A DNA stretch of 64,000 bases from Xanthomonas sp. F10 (GCF_014206815.1 NZ_JACHNP010000001.1:2136456-2200455), one strand, 5' to 3'. Positions 9,412 to 18,208 are shown, counted from the stretch's first letter. Numbers and translations are program-made. The notes: a model not told the origin generated them from the sequence alone.

Positions 9412-11424
9412 ATGCCCAATGCCCGTCCGCTTGCCCTCGCCGTCGCCCTCGGCCTGATCGCCCTCGCCTCGGCCGCCGACGCCGCGCCCAAGAAGAAGCG
9501 CGCCGCCACGCCCAAGGCGCCGCCGATCAGCGCCGCCTGCAGCGATTTCTACGACGACGCCAACGCCGACTGGCTGAAGCAGAACCCCGTGCCGCAGACC
9601 GGCGCGGTCACCGCGCTGGGCCAGCTCGCCGAGCGCGCGCAGCAACAGCAGCGCGACCTGCTCGACGCGTCCATGCAGTCGCCGCAGAACGCGGTGCAGA
9701 AGGCGCTGGGCGACTTCTGGGCCAGCGGCCTGGACGAGGCCGCCGTGGAGAAGGACGGCTCCAACCCGATCGCGCCGCTGCTCGGCCGCATCGATGCGAT
9801 CAAGAAGGCCAAGGACGTGCCGGCCTCGATCGCCGCGCTGCACCAGATCGGCATCCCGGTCGCGTTCAACTTCGGCGCCGACGTCGACCTGAAGGCGCTG
9901 GACCGCCACATCGGCTACTTCATGCAGGGCGGCATGGGCCTGCCCGACCCGGCCTTCTACACCCGCACCGACGCCGACACCGTGGCGTTGATGGGCCGCT
10001 ACCGCACCTACGTCAAGCAGATCCTGACCCTGACCGGCACCCCGGCCGACCGGCTCGAGGCCGACACCCAGTCGGTGCTGCAGATCGAGACCGCGCTGGC
10101 GCGCAGCGCCAAGTCGCTGACCGGCATCAACAACCCGTTCAACAACTACGCGCCGATCTCGACCAAGGAGTTGAACAAGCAGTACCGCAACCTGCAGCTC
10201 GACGCCTTCCTCAAGGCGCAGGGCGTCAACGACGACCTGGTGTCGATGGCCGACCCGGACATGTTCAAGCAGCTCGACGGCATGATCGTCAGCATCAAGC
10301 CCGAGCAGTGGAAGGCCTACCTGCGCTGGCGCGTGGGCGATGCCATGGCGCCGTACCTGTCCAAGAGCTTCCGCGACGCCAGCTTCGAGTTCCGCGGCCG
10401 CGTGCTGCAGGGCCAGGTCGCGCCGCCGCCGCGCTGGGCGCAGGTGCTGGACGCGATCAATGTCGCCGCCGGCCCCATGCTCGGCCGCGAGTACGTGGCC
10501 CGCTACCTGTCGGCCGACACCCGCCGCCAGGCCGAGACCATCGCCGACCAGGTGCGCGACGCGCAGATCGCCGCGGTCAAGCGCAGCACCTGGCTGAGCG
10601 AGCCGGCGCGCACCGAGGCGCAGGCCAAGCTGGCCGCGCTGAAGATCGAAATCGGCGCACCGCGCCGCGATCTGGACTACACGCTGCAGCCGATGGGCCG
10701 CGGCAGCTTCGGCGGCAACATGCTGATCGCCTCCACCTGGCGCCACCGCGAGGAGATGAAGCGCATCGGCAAGGGCAACGCCGACCGCCGCTGGGACGTG
10801 CTGCCGCAGCAGCCGGCGCTGACCTACGACATCGCCCAGAACCGCCTGATCGTCACCGCCGCGGTGCTGCAGCCGCCGGTGTACGCGGCCGGCGGCGACG
10901 CCGCGGCGCTGTACGGCGCCTACGGCGCGATGGTCGCGCACGAGTTGATCGGCGCCATCGACAACAAGGGCAGCCAGGTCGACGCGCAGGGTCAGTTGCG
11001 CAACTGGTGGACCCCGGAGGACAAGAGCGCCTGGAACGCGCTGGCCGCCCGCACCGCCGCGCAGTACGGCGCCTACGACTTCCCCGGCGTGAAGGGGGCC
11101 AAGGTCAATGGCCCGCTGACCCAGGACGAGGACCTGACCGACATCGGCAGCGTCGAGCTGGCCTGGCAGGCCTACGCGGCCGCGCAGCCGAGCGCCAGCG
11201 AGGCCGGCAAGCAGGCGTTCTACAAGGCCTGGGCCGGCCTGTGGGCGCAGCAGCTGTCGCCGAACGAAGCCGTGCAGCGGGTCACCGCCGACGTGCACGC
11301 GCCCGGCCGCTGGCGCACCAACGGCGCGCTGGCCAACCTGCCCGCCTTCGCCGCGACCTTCACCTGCAAGCCGGGCCAGCCGATGGTCCGCAGCGAGGCC
11401 GAGCAGATCCACCTGTGGCCGTGA
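9412..11424 (+). CDS. M13 family peptidase homologue with degenerate zinc site
   Basis: Secreted 670-residue M13 homologue with a Sec signal peptide (residues 1-24, ADA|AP). It aligns with its upstream neighbour through the protein, including the C-terminal CKPGQPMVRS block and terminal Trp-Pro. The zinc motif reads HELIG (His510, Glu511, Gly514), so the second zinc histidine of HExxH is missing. NAYYNP is replaced by an unrelated YDIAQN segment. The third-ligand motif is EDLTD (Glu573, Asp577 retained). It is therefore probably inactive as a zinc peptidase, perhaps a binding or regulatory paralogue, or one with altered metal use. The reading frame is intact with normal codon use, so it is not decaying. 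Confidence 0.92.
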   Translation: MPNARPLALAVALGLIALASAADAAPKKKRAATPKAPPISAACSDFYDDANADWLKQNPVPQTGAVTALGQLAERAQQQQRDLLDASMQSPQNAVQKALGDFWASGLDEAAVEKDGSNPIAPLLGRIDAIKKAKDVPASIAALHQIGIPVAFNFGADVDLKALDRHIGYFMQGGMGLPDPAFYTRTDADTVALMGRYRTYVKQILTLTGTPADRLEADTQSVLQIETALARSAKSLTGINNPFNNYAPISTKELNKQYRNLQLDAFLKAQGVNDDLVSMADPDMFKQLDGMIVSIKPEQWKAYLRWRVGDAMAPYLSKSFRDASFEFRGRVLQGQVAPPPRWAQVLDAINVAAGPMLGREYVARYLSADTRRQAETIADQVRDAQIAAVKRSTWLSEPARTEAQAKLAALKIEIGAPRRDLDYTLQPMGRGSFGGNMLIASTWRHREEMKRIGKGNADRRWDVLPQQPALTYDIAQNRLIVTAAVLQPPVYAAGGDAAALYGAYGAMVAHELIGAIDNKGSQVDAQGQLRNWWTPEDKSAWNALAARTAAQYGAYDFPGVKGAKVNGPLTQDEDLTDIGSVELAWQAYAAAQPSASEAGKQAFYKAWAGLWAQQLSPNEAVQRVTADVHAPGRWRTNGALANLPAFAATFTCKPGQPMVRSEAEQIHLWP

Positions 11425-11461
11425 GCCGCTGCCGGCGCTAGCCGCCGACCAGGCACGCACA

Positions 11462-11493
11462 GCAAGACGGCGCGGGCAACCGCGCCGTCTTGC
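11462..11493. terminator. Hairpin terminator between convergent M13 and rhomboid genes
   Basis: A perfect 14-bp stem (11462-11475 with 11480-11493) closes a GCAA tetraloop, 37 bases after the M13 stop. It has no T-run on either strand, but its position between convergent genes suggests bidirectional transcription stopping. Confidence 0.55.
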
Positions 11494-11600
11494 GTTCAGG
11501 GATGGGAAAACGTGTCGTCGGCGCCTGCGCTGCGCAGGCGGCTGTCAACGCGAAGGCGCTGCGCGCGCGGCGATGCCTGCGCGCGGAGGCCGGCGTGCGC

Positions 11601-12257
11601 TCAGCGCACGATGCGCGGACGCGGCGGCTTGCGCTTGCCGAACGGCGGCTGGCCGCGCCAGTAGCGGATCATCAGCCAGCCGAACAGCATGCCGCCCAGA
11701 TGCGCGAAATGCGCCACGCCCGGCTGCCAGCCGGTGAAGCCCATCAGCAGTTCCAGCGCGCCGAACACGATGACGAAGGTCCGCGCCTTCATCGGGATCG
11801 GCGGGAACAGCAGCACCACCCGCTGGTTCGGGAACAGCATGCCGAAGGCCAGCAGCAGGCCGAAGATGCCGCCGGAGGCGCCCAGGGTCGGATACGGCTC
11901 GTTGCCGTTGCTGAGCATCCACCAGCCGACCAGCAACTGGCACAGGCCGGCACCGACCACGCACACCAGGTAGTAGGTCAGGAAGCGCTTGTTGCCCCAG
12001 GTCTGTTCCAGCGGCCCGCCGAACATGTACAGCGCCAGCATGTTGAACAGCAGATGCGAGAAGCTGCCGTGCAGGAAGCCATAGGTCAGCAACTGCCAGA
12101 GCTGGAAGTTCTGCCCGGGCGAGAACGCATCGAAGGCGCCGATCGGCCACAGCATGAAGGGATCGAAGGTGTTCGTGCCGAGCAGCATCTGCAGCAGGAA
12201 CACCACGACGTTGCCGATCAGCAGCGCTTGGGTGACGGGCGGAAGTCTGGGGAACAT
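11601..12257 (-). CDS. Rhomboid family intramembrane serine protease
   Basis: Six-helix inner-membrane protease that cuts transmembrane helices. The start at the ATG ending 12257 gives 218 residues. The rhomboid signature is complete: HGSFSHLLFN (His63, His68, Asn72) in helix 2, catalytic Ser128 in GASGGIFG and catalytic His186 in AHFAHLGG. A basic proline-rich tail (KRKPPRPR) follows the last helix. It stands alone, convergent with the M13 gene. An in-frame upstream methionine pair exists but adds non-conserved residues. Substrates cannot be predicted. Confidence 0.94.
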   Translation of the reverse strand: MFPRLPPVTQALLIGNVVVFLLQMLLGTNTFDPFMLWPIGAFDAFSPGQNFQLWQLLTYGFLHGSFSHLLFNMLALYMFGGPLEQTWGNKRFLTYYLVCVVGAGLCQLLVGWWMLSNGNEPYPTLGASGGIFGLLLAFGMLFPNQRVVLLFPPIPMKARTFVIVFGALELLMGFTGWQPGVAHFAHLGGMLFGWLMIRYWRGQPPFGKRKPPRPRIVR

Positions 12258-12767
12258 GGTCGGGTCCGTGGCAACTGCCCCCATCATAGCCGCTCGCCGG
12301 AGACTGCACTCCAACCAGCGCGGCGGCATGCCGGCGCCTCGACTGCGATCGCCCCCGAGGGAACCGCCACACCCTTCTCGATAACTTCTGTAGGAGCGAC
12401 TTCAGTCGCGACGAACGACACCGGCCAACCCGCGGGCTGCGCAAAGAGCGTCGGGCCTGAAGTCCCTCCCACAAGGACCAAGCCCTCTTTTCCAAGCACC
12501 ATCACCAGTGCGGTGCGCCGAAGGGCGGATGGTGTTCGGGGCGCAGCCTCGTGCAGTTGAAACACCGCATGCGCTACGCGCCCGCACCCTCACCCCAACC
12601 CCCGCTCCGCGCCCCGGCCCGCGCTTGCGGCGCGGGCGCTCCAGGGCGCCCGCGCCAGTGGCGCGCACGCCGCGCCCTGTCGCCCCGGAGGGAGAGGGGC
12701 TAAACCATCCGCCTGCGCCCCCCCCCCTTTGTGAGAGAGACCGCTGCAGTTCCCCCCCCGGGTGCCG
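12258..12767. other. 510-bp intergenic region with REP copies and poly-C tracts
   Basis: No credible gene on either strand. It holds two REP-type palindromes (listed separately), a stretch resembling common Xanthomonas intergenic sequence (GGAGGGAGAGGGG near 12688), and two cytosine runs, C10 at 12718-12727 and C8 at 12752-12759, just beyond the stop of the minus-strand alkyltransferase-like gene. Confidence 0.6.
12390..12475. repeat. REP pair: GTAG-headed and GTGG-headed palindromes, inverted
   Basis: A GTAGGAGCGACTTCAGTCGC copy starts at 12390 (plus) and a GTGG-headed copy on the minus strand occupies about 12449-12475 (GGGCCTGAAGTCCCTCCCAC). The first folds as GCGACT-TC-AGTCGC. They match the REP family seen at six other places in the window. 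Confidence 0.8.
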
Positions 12768-13148
12768 CTACGGCGGCCCCCACACTTCGGCATCGAGATC
12801 GCGCGCCGGCGTCGCTGCGCGCTTCACGCGTCCGCCTTGCACCACCACGCCTTCGGCGCGCAGGCGCTGGCATTGTTCGCGGTGGCCACGCGAGCCTTCG
12901 GGGAACGCGATGCGGCCGTCGCTGCGCAGCACCCGGTGCCAGGGCAGCGCGGCGTCGGTGTTGCCGCCGAGCAGGCGTGCCACCAGGCGCGCGCGCCCCG
13001 GCAACCCGGCCAGCATCGCCACCTCGCCATAGCCGCGCACCTGGCCCGGCGGGATCGCCTGGATCGTCGCCAGGATCCGCGCGTGCGCCTCGGCCGTCGT
13101 CGTGGCCGACGCCGTTGCCGTCGCTGCGGGCGGCCGTCGTGGACTCAT
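12768..13148 (-). CDS. MGMT-family alkyltransferase-like protein (ATL)
   Basis: DNA-binding protein of the O6-alkylguanine alkyltransferase C-domain family, 126 residues. Where the repair enzyme has Pro-Cys-His-Arg, this protein has PWHR (residues 69-72), so it cannot take up the alkyl group. ATL proteins of this type bind O6-alkylguanine and hand the lesion to nucleotide excision repair. Other family landmarks are PPGQVRGYGEVA (residues 33-44) and RLLGGNTDAALPWHRVLRSD. An Ala/Thr-rich N terminus precedes the domain. Its start overlaps the stop of the EamA gene (ATGA on the minus strand), so the two are probably translationally coupled. Confidence 0.9.
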   Translation of the reverse strand: MSPRRPPAATATASATTTAEAHARILATIQAIPPGQVRGYGEVAMLAGLPGRARLVARLLGGNTDAALPWHRVLRSDGRIAFPEGSRGHREQCQRLRAEGVVVQGGRVKRAATPARDLDAEVWGPP

Positions 13149-14083
13149 GCCGCCGGCCGCGCCCGCACCGGCCGCGACACCAGCAGCACGCCGCCCAGCA
13201 CCAGCACGGTGCCGGCGATCTGCCACGGCCCCATCGCCTCGCCCAGCAGCAGCACGCTGAGCACGATGGTGGAGACCGGGCCGAGCATGCCGATCTGCGA
13301 CGCCAGCGCCGAGCCGATCCGCTGCACCGCCAGCATCGTCGCCAGCACCGGCACCGCAGTGCACAGCGTGCCGTTGAGCAGCGACAGCGCGTACACGGGT
13401 GCCGGCAAGGCCAGCGCCTGCAGCGGCCGCAGCAGCAGGAACTGGGCGATGCACAGCGCGCAGGCGACCAGGCTGGCGTAGGCGGTCAGCCGCACCGCGC
13501 CGACCCGCGCCACCAGTTGGCCGCTGCCGACCAGATAGGCCGCATAGGCCAGCGCGCTGCCGAACACCAGCAGGCTGCCCCAGGCGGTGCGCGCGCCGCC
13601 GATGCGCAGGTCGTGGCCGAACGCCAGCAGCACGCCCAGGTAGCTCAACGCCAGCGCCCACAGCTGACGCCGCTGCGGCCGTCGCCGCCACAGCAGCACG
13701 CCGATCAGCAGCACCAGGGTCGGGGTGAGATAGAGGATCAGCCGCTCCAGGGTCGCGGTGATGTAGGCCAGGCCGAGGAAATCCAGGAAGCTGGCCAGGT
13801 AGTAGCCGAGCACGCCCAGCGCGACGATCCGCCAGCGGTCGCCGGGCTGCAGGGGCGGCGCGCGCCGCGCCGCCCACAGCGCCATCGCCGCGAAGCACGG
13901 CAGCGCCACCAGCATGCGCAAGGCCAGCAGGGTCACCGCATCGACACCGTAGCGGTAGCCGAGCTTGACGATGATGGCCTTGCCGGAAAACGCGATCGCG
14001 CCGCCAGCGGCGAGCAGCACCCCGCCGAGGCTGGCCTGTGTGGCGGCGGGCGCGACGCTGGCGGAGGTGCCGGGCGCGCTCAT
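13145..14083 (-). CDS. EamA/DMT-superfamily membrane transporter
   Basis: Ten-helix inner-membrane protein of the drug/metabolite transporter superfamily, 312 residues, with two repeated five-helix EamA halves (about residues 15-140 and 155-300). The likely role is export of a metabolite or amino acid; the substrate is unknown. I used the ATG ending 14083 because it leaves a short Thr/Ser/Ala-rich cytoplasmic start before helix 1. It lies downstream of glutathione reductase (about 90 bases) and overlaps the ATL gene by 4 bases. Confidence 0.88.
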   Translation of the reverse strand: MSAPGTSASVAPAATQASLGGVLLAAGGAIAFSGKAIIVKLGYRYGVDAVTLLALRMLVALPCFAAMALWAARRAPPLQPGDRWRIVALGVLGYYLASFLDFLGLAYITATLERLILYLTPTLVLLIGVLLWRRRPQRRQLWALALSYLGVLLAFGHDLRIGGARTAWGSLLVFGSALAYAAYLVGSGQLVARVGAVRLTAYASLVACALCIAQFLLLRPLQALALPAPVYALSLLNGTLCTAVPVLATMLAVQRIGSALASQIGMLGPVSTIVLSVLLLGEAMGPWQIAGTVLVLGGVLLVSRPVRARPAA

Positions 14084-14173
14084 CGCGCAGCGCCGCGGCA
14101 AGGAGGAGAGAACACGTGCATGCCGCCATTCTACGGCGCGACGGCCGGCCAGCCGTCGGATCGCCGCTTTCTC

Positions 14174-15535
14174 TCAGCGCATCAGCACCACTTCCTCGGC
14201 CGAGGTCGGATGGATCGCCACGGTGTCCTCCAGTTGCTGCTTGGTCACGCCCAGCTTCAACGCCACCGCGAAGCCCTGCAGGATCTCGTCGGCGCCATCG
14301 CCCAGCAGGTGGACGCCGACCACGCGCTCGTCGGTGCCGACGCACACCAGCTTGAACAGGCTGCGCTGCGGCGAGTCGGCCAGCGCCTGCAGCATCGGCC
14401 GGAAGTTGCTGCGGTACACGGTCACCGCATCGGCACCATAGCGCTCGCGTGCCTGTTCCTCGCCCAGCCCCACCTGGCCCAACGGCGGATGCGAGAACAC
14501 CACGCTGGGCACGTTCTCGTAGTCCAGTCGCGCCTGCGGCCGGCCGCCGAACACGCGGTCCATCAGCTTGCGCCCGGCGGCGATCGCCACCGGGGTCAGG
14601 CCGACCTTGCCGGCCACGTCGCCGATCGCGTACAGCCCCGGCACGTCGGTGTTCTGGTAATCGTCCACCACGATCTCGTGCTTGTCGCCCAGGCGCACGC
14701 CCAGCGCTTCCAGGCCCAGGTCGCGGGTATTGGGGCGGCGCCCGATCGCGAAGAACACCTTGTCGACACTGTCGCCCGGCCGTCCCTGCGCGTCGACCAC
14801 GCACAGGCCCTCGCCGCTGCGGCGCAGGGCGCTGGCGCGATAGCCGAAATGCAGGCGCACGCCCTGGTGGCGAAGGTTGTCGGCGAGCTGTCGCGCCAGT
14901 TCCGCGTCGAAGCGCTCCAGCAGGCGCTCGCCCTGCACGTACAGCTCCACCCGGCTGCCCAGCGCCTGCAACAGCCCGGCCAGTTCCACCGCGATGTAGC
15001 CGCCGCCGACGATCGCCACCCGCGGCGGCGCCTCGCACAGGTTGAAGAAGTCGTCCGAGACCAGGCCCAGGTCGGCGCCTTCGATCTGCGGCCGCAACGG
15101 ATGCGCGCCGGTGGCGATCACCACGTGGTTGGCGCTGACCCGCACGCCGTCGTCGCATTCGACGGTGTGCGCATCGACCAGCCGGCCGCGCCGCGGGATC
15201 AGCACCACGCCATCGGCATCCAGGCGCCGCCGGTAGCTGGCGTGGATGTTGCCGATGTAGCCCTGGCGATGCGCCACCAGTTCCGCCCACGACAGCGTGG
15301 CCTCGGGAATGGCGAACCCGACCGCACGCGCCAGGTCGATGCGCTCGACCAGGTCCGCCGCCAGCCACATCGCTTTCTTCGGCACGCAGCCGACATTGAC
15401 GCAGGTGCCACCGAGCGCGCTCGGCTCCAGGATCGCCACCCGCGCGCCATGGCTGGCGGCGCGGAACGCAGTGGCCAGGCCACCGGACCCGCCGCCCAGC
15501 ACCAGCAGGTCGTAATCGCGGATCGGCCCGCTCAC
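14174..15535 (-). CDS. gor: Glutathione-disulfide reductase
   Basis: Cytoplasmic flavoenzyme that reduces oxidised glutathione, 453 residues. The FAD motif GGGSGGLATA is at residues 14-23, the redox disulfide Cys45-Cys50 sits in GGTCVNVGCVPKK, the NAD(P)H motif is GGGYIAVELAG, and the C-terminal catalytic His442/Glu447 lie in HPTSAEE. The beta-strand following the NAD(P)H motif reads VQGERLLERFD. By hand alignment the two arginines that bind the NADPH 2-prime phosphate in human enzyme (Arg218, Arg224) become Gln and Glu, although the usual RGFD/RSFD ending survives as ERFD. Pyridine-nucleotide preference may therefore differ. EamA and ATL genes follow in the same direction. Confidence 0.92.
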   Translation of the reverse strand: MSGPIRDYDLLVLGGGSGGLATAFRAASHGARVAILEPSALGGTCVNVGCVPKKAMWLAADLVERIDLARAVGFAIPEATLSWAELVAHRQGYIGNIHASYRRRLDADGVVLIPRRGRLVDAHTVECDDGVRVSANHVVIATGAHPLRPQIEGADLGLVSDDFFNLCEAPPRVAIVGGGYIAVELAGLLQALGSRVELYVQGERLLERFDAELARQLADNLRHQGVRLHFGYRASALRRSGEGLCVVDAQGRPGDSVDKVFFAIGRRPNTRDLGLEALGVRLGDKHEIVVDDYQNTDVPGLYAIGDVAGKVGLTPVAIAAGRKLMDRVFGGRPQARLDYENVPSVVFSHPPLGQVGLGEEQARERYGADAVTVYRSNFRPMLQALADSPQRSLFKLVCVGTDERVVGVHLLGDGADEILQGFAVALKLGVTKQQLEDTVAIHPTSAEEVVLMR

Positions 15536-15692
15536 GGCGCACGCTCGGCGCGCAGGGGGGCGGTATCGCTGGCGGGCCTGTTGCCGCCTCTCACGTCATC
15601 CATCGGCTGTCCTGTCGCATGTCTCGGTCGCCGCGGAGCATGCCATGGGCGGCCGCGCGGCAGATGTGAGGACGCCGCGGCAGCGCCTGCGC

Positions 15693-16943
15693 TCAGGCCA
15701 CGTCGCGGCGGCGCATCGGCTGCCAGCGCAGATAGCTGGCCGAGCGCCACAGCCACTCCACCGGGCCGAAGCGGAACCGCTGCAACCACCACTGCGACAC
15801 CACCACCTGCAGCGCGAACAGCGCGACCGCGAACGGGATCTGCCAGGCACGCGGCAATTGCTCGAAGTTGCCGAAGCCGTAGCCGTAGAACAGCGTGGTG
15901 CAGACCAGCGACTGCAGCAGATAGTTGCTCAGCGCCATGCGCCCGGCCGGCGCCAGCCACTGCAACGCGGGCGCGGCGCGCACCAGCCAGGCCGCATAGC
16001 CCAGCGCCATCAGGCCGCTGGCGATGCTGGCCAGCGCATAGGCACAGGTCAGGCGCAGATCCAGCCGCGCCGGGTCCATCCACGGCTCCAGCCGGAAGCT
16101 CAGCAGCATCAGCGCCAGGCCCAGCGGCAGCACGCCCCAGCGCAGCACCGCCAGCAATCGTGGGAAGCGCTGCGGTTGCGCGGCCAGGCCGCTGCGTACG
16201 CACCAGGCGCCGAGCAGGAACATGCCGAAGATGCTCGGCGCATTGAACAGCAGCCCGCTCAGCGATTCGACCAGGTCGCGCGCGCGTTGCGCGGTGGCCT
16301 GGACGTAGCTGCCGTGGCCGAACACCTCGCGCTGCTGCGCCAGCGCCGCGGCGCTGTGCCGCGCCTGCTCGGCCATGTCGCGCTGCCACTGCGCCGCAGC
16401 GTGCGGATCGGCCTGCGCCGCCCACGCCACTGCGCCGATCAGCAGCCATAGCGCCGGCGCGAACAGATACACCACCAGCGCCATCCCCGGCAGCCAGCGC
16501 GTGGGTGCCTCGCGGAACGCCAGCAGCATGAACGCCAGCAGCGCATAGCTGACCAGGATATCGCCGGACCACAGCAGCAGCGCGTGCAGCAGCCCGATCA
16601 GCAGCAGCCCCGCGCTGCGGCGCAGGAAGAACCCGCCGAACGGCCGCCGCGCGATCTCGGCGCGCTGCGCCATCACCGCAAAGCCCATGCCGAACAGCAG
16701 CGAGAACAAGGTGTAGAACTTGCCCTGCACCAGGATGTAGACCAGTGCGTCGGCGATGCGGTCGGCGCCGCGCAGCGCCGGATCCAGGCCGGTCATCGCC
16801 GCGTCCAGCGGACCGACGAAGCCCTCGATGTTCATCAGCAGGATGCCCAGCAGGGCGAAGCCGCGAAGCACGTCCAGCGTGGCGATGCGCTCGGCAGGCG
16901 CGACGGGCTGCAGCAGGGGGGCGGAGGAAGCCAAGGCGGGCAC
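15693..16943 (-). CDS. DUF418 / YeiB-family inner-membrane protein
   Basis: Multi-pass membrane protein, 416 residues. The N terminus carries the family opening ERIATLDVLRGFALLGILLMN, and the C-terminal third (about residues 230-400) is the DUF418 domain with NYLLQSLVCTTLFYGYGFG. About nine to ten hydrophobic helices are visible, with a soluble loop near residues 180-225. It is related to membrane acyltransferase-like proteins, but no specific function is established. It lies 157 bases upstream of gor in the same direction with no clear terminator between. Confidence 0.88.
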   Translation of the reverse strand: MPALASSAPLLQPVAPAERIATLDVLRGFALLGILLMNIEGFVGPLDAAMTGLDPALRGADRIADALVYILVQGKFYTLFSLLFGMGFAVMAQRAEIARRPFGGFFLRRSAGLLLIGLLHALLLWSGDILVSYALLAFMLLAFREAPTRWLPGMALVVYLFAPALWLLIGAVAWAAQADPHAAAQWQRDMAEQARHSAAALAQQREVFGHGSYVQATAQRARDLVESLSGLLFNAPSIFGMFLLGAWCVRSGLAAQPQRFPRLLAVLRWGVLPLGLALMLLSFRLEPWMDPARLDLRLTCAYALASIASGLMALGYAAWLVRAAPALQWLAPAGRMALSNYLLQSLVCTTLFYGYGFGNFEQLPRAWQIPFAVALFALQVVVSQWWLQRFRFGPVEWLWRSASYLRWQPMRRRDVA

Positions 16944-17076
16944 CGGGCGGAAGGCCGGCGAATGTCCCCTCGCCGCGATCAGGAGGGCCGCCGGCGTCCG
17001 CGGCGGCGCGACGGCGCCGCTGCGCGCGGCGCCAGGGCCGGCGGCACCGGCGCGACCGGCACCGCCGCCAACGCAA

Positions 17077-17556
17077 TCAGTGGTGGTGGCCGCCGTCGCC
17101 GTGCACGTGGCCGTGCTCGATCTCTTCGGCGCTGGCCTCGCGCACGTCGACGATCTCCACGTCGAAGTGCAGGTCCTTGCCGGCCATCGGGTGGTTGAGG
17201 TCGACGTCGACCACGCTCATGCCGACCTTCTGCACGGTCACCGCGCGCGGGCCGAAGTTGGTCTGCAGCACCACCTGGCTGCCCGGCTGCAGCTTGGCCG
17301 CGCCGAAATGCTTCTTCGGCACGCGCTGGCTCAGGCCCTCGCGGTATTCGCCGTAGGCGTCCTTGGCGGCCACGTCGACGCCGAAGCTGTCGCCGGCGGC
17401 CTTGTCCAGCATCGCGTTCTCCAGGCCCGGGATGATGTTGCCGTGGCCGACCAGGATCACCAGCGGATCGCGGTCCTTGGAGCTTTCGATCGGTTCTTGA
17501 CCGACTTCCGAAACGGTGTAGTGGAAACGGACGACGCGGTCTTTTTCGATCTTCAT
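17077..17556 (-). CDS. slyD: FKBP-type peptidyl-prolyl isomerase SlyD
   Basis: Cytosolic prolyl isomerase, chaperone and metal-binding protein, 159 residues. The FKBP domain forms the two ends (DRVVRFHYTVSE at the start; PLVILVGHGNIIPGLENAML), with the insert-in-flap chaperone domain between (VPKKHFG through LNHPMAGKDLHFDVEIVDV). The tail HGHVHGDGGHHH is a short histidine-rich metal-binding end without the cysteines of the E. coli protein. The start at the ATG ending 17556 is preferred over a GTG two codons earlier. It diverges from the NlpC/P60 lipoprotein gene. Confidence 0.95.
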   Translation of the reverse strand: MKIEKDRVVRFHYTVSEVGQEPIESSKDRDPLVILVGHGNIIPGLENAMLDKAAGDSFGVDVAAKDAYGEYREGLSQRVPKKHFGAAKLQPGSQVVLQTNFGPRAVTVQKVGMSVVDVDLNHPMAGKDLHFDVEIVDVREASAEEIEHGHVHGDGGHHH

Positions 17557-17665
17557 GTGCACTCTGCGCTGTGGCTGCCGGGGGCAGACGGGATGGGCGG
17601 CTTGTCGGCCGCCGGGAGCGCCGCCATCATGGCGGCCTTCTGAGGTCGCGCATTATCCCGGCTCC

Positions 17666-18208
17666 ATGCACAACACGCCAGTTTCGCCGCGCGGCCGCCG
17701 CGCGTTCCCGTGGTGGCTTCCGCTGCTGTGCACCGCTGCGCTGGCGGCCTGCGGACGCCACGAGGTCCGCCACACCCGGCCGGCACCGGTGACAGTGCGC
17801 GAGTGGCCGCAGGTGGCGCCGGCCGACCCGGTCGCGGCCAATGCGGTGCTGATGCGCGCGCTGGGCCTGGTCGGCACGCCCTACCGCTACGGCGGCAACA
17901 CCCCCGAGTCCGGGTTCGACTGCAGCGGCCTGGTCGCCTACGTCTACCGCGACATGCTCGACCTGCGGCTGCCGCGCACCTCGCGCGAACTGGCCGCGGT
18001 ACAGGGCCCGCGGATCGACCCGCAGCGCCTGAGCACCGGCGACCTGGTGTTCTTCGGTAGCGCAGGGAGTGTGACGCACGTCGGAATTTACGTCGGCGAA
18101 GGCCGTTTCGTGCACGCCCCCAGCACCGGCGGAACGGTGCGCCTGGATTCGTTGGACGGGGCCTACTGGCGGGACCATTACACCGGCGCAAAACGGGTTT
18201 TGCGCTGA
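17666..18208 (+). CDS. NlpC/P60 family lipoprotein, peptidoglycan hydrolase
   Basis: Cell-wall cysteine peptidase expected to cut peptide stems of peptidoglycan. The 180-residue protein begins with a lipoprotein signal ending LAAC (lipid-modified Cys29). The NlpC/P60 domain starts with GTPYRYGG and shows catalytic Cys86 in FDCSGL and His138 in THVGIYVGEGRF. The chosen ATG is the one immediately before the signal peptide. A second NlpC/P60 gene follows 107 bases later. An exact hairpin (18186-18205) overlaps the last codons. Confidence 0.93.
   Translation: MHNTPVSPRGRRAFPWWLPLLCTAALAACGRHEVRHTRPAPVTVREWPQVAPADPVAANAVLMRALGLVGTPYRYGGNTPESGFDCSGLVAYVYRDMLDLRLPRTSRELAAVQGPRIDPQRLSTGDLVFFGSAGSVTHVGIYVGEGRFVHAPSTGGTVRLDSLDGAYWRDHYTGAKRVLR

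Noticed and set aside
12731-16246. 1171-codon plus-strand open frame across ATL, EamA, gor and DUF418 genes
   Set aside because: It crosses four well-supported minus-strand genes; composition is Arg/Ala/Pro-rich noise.
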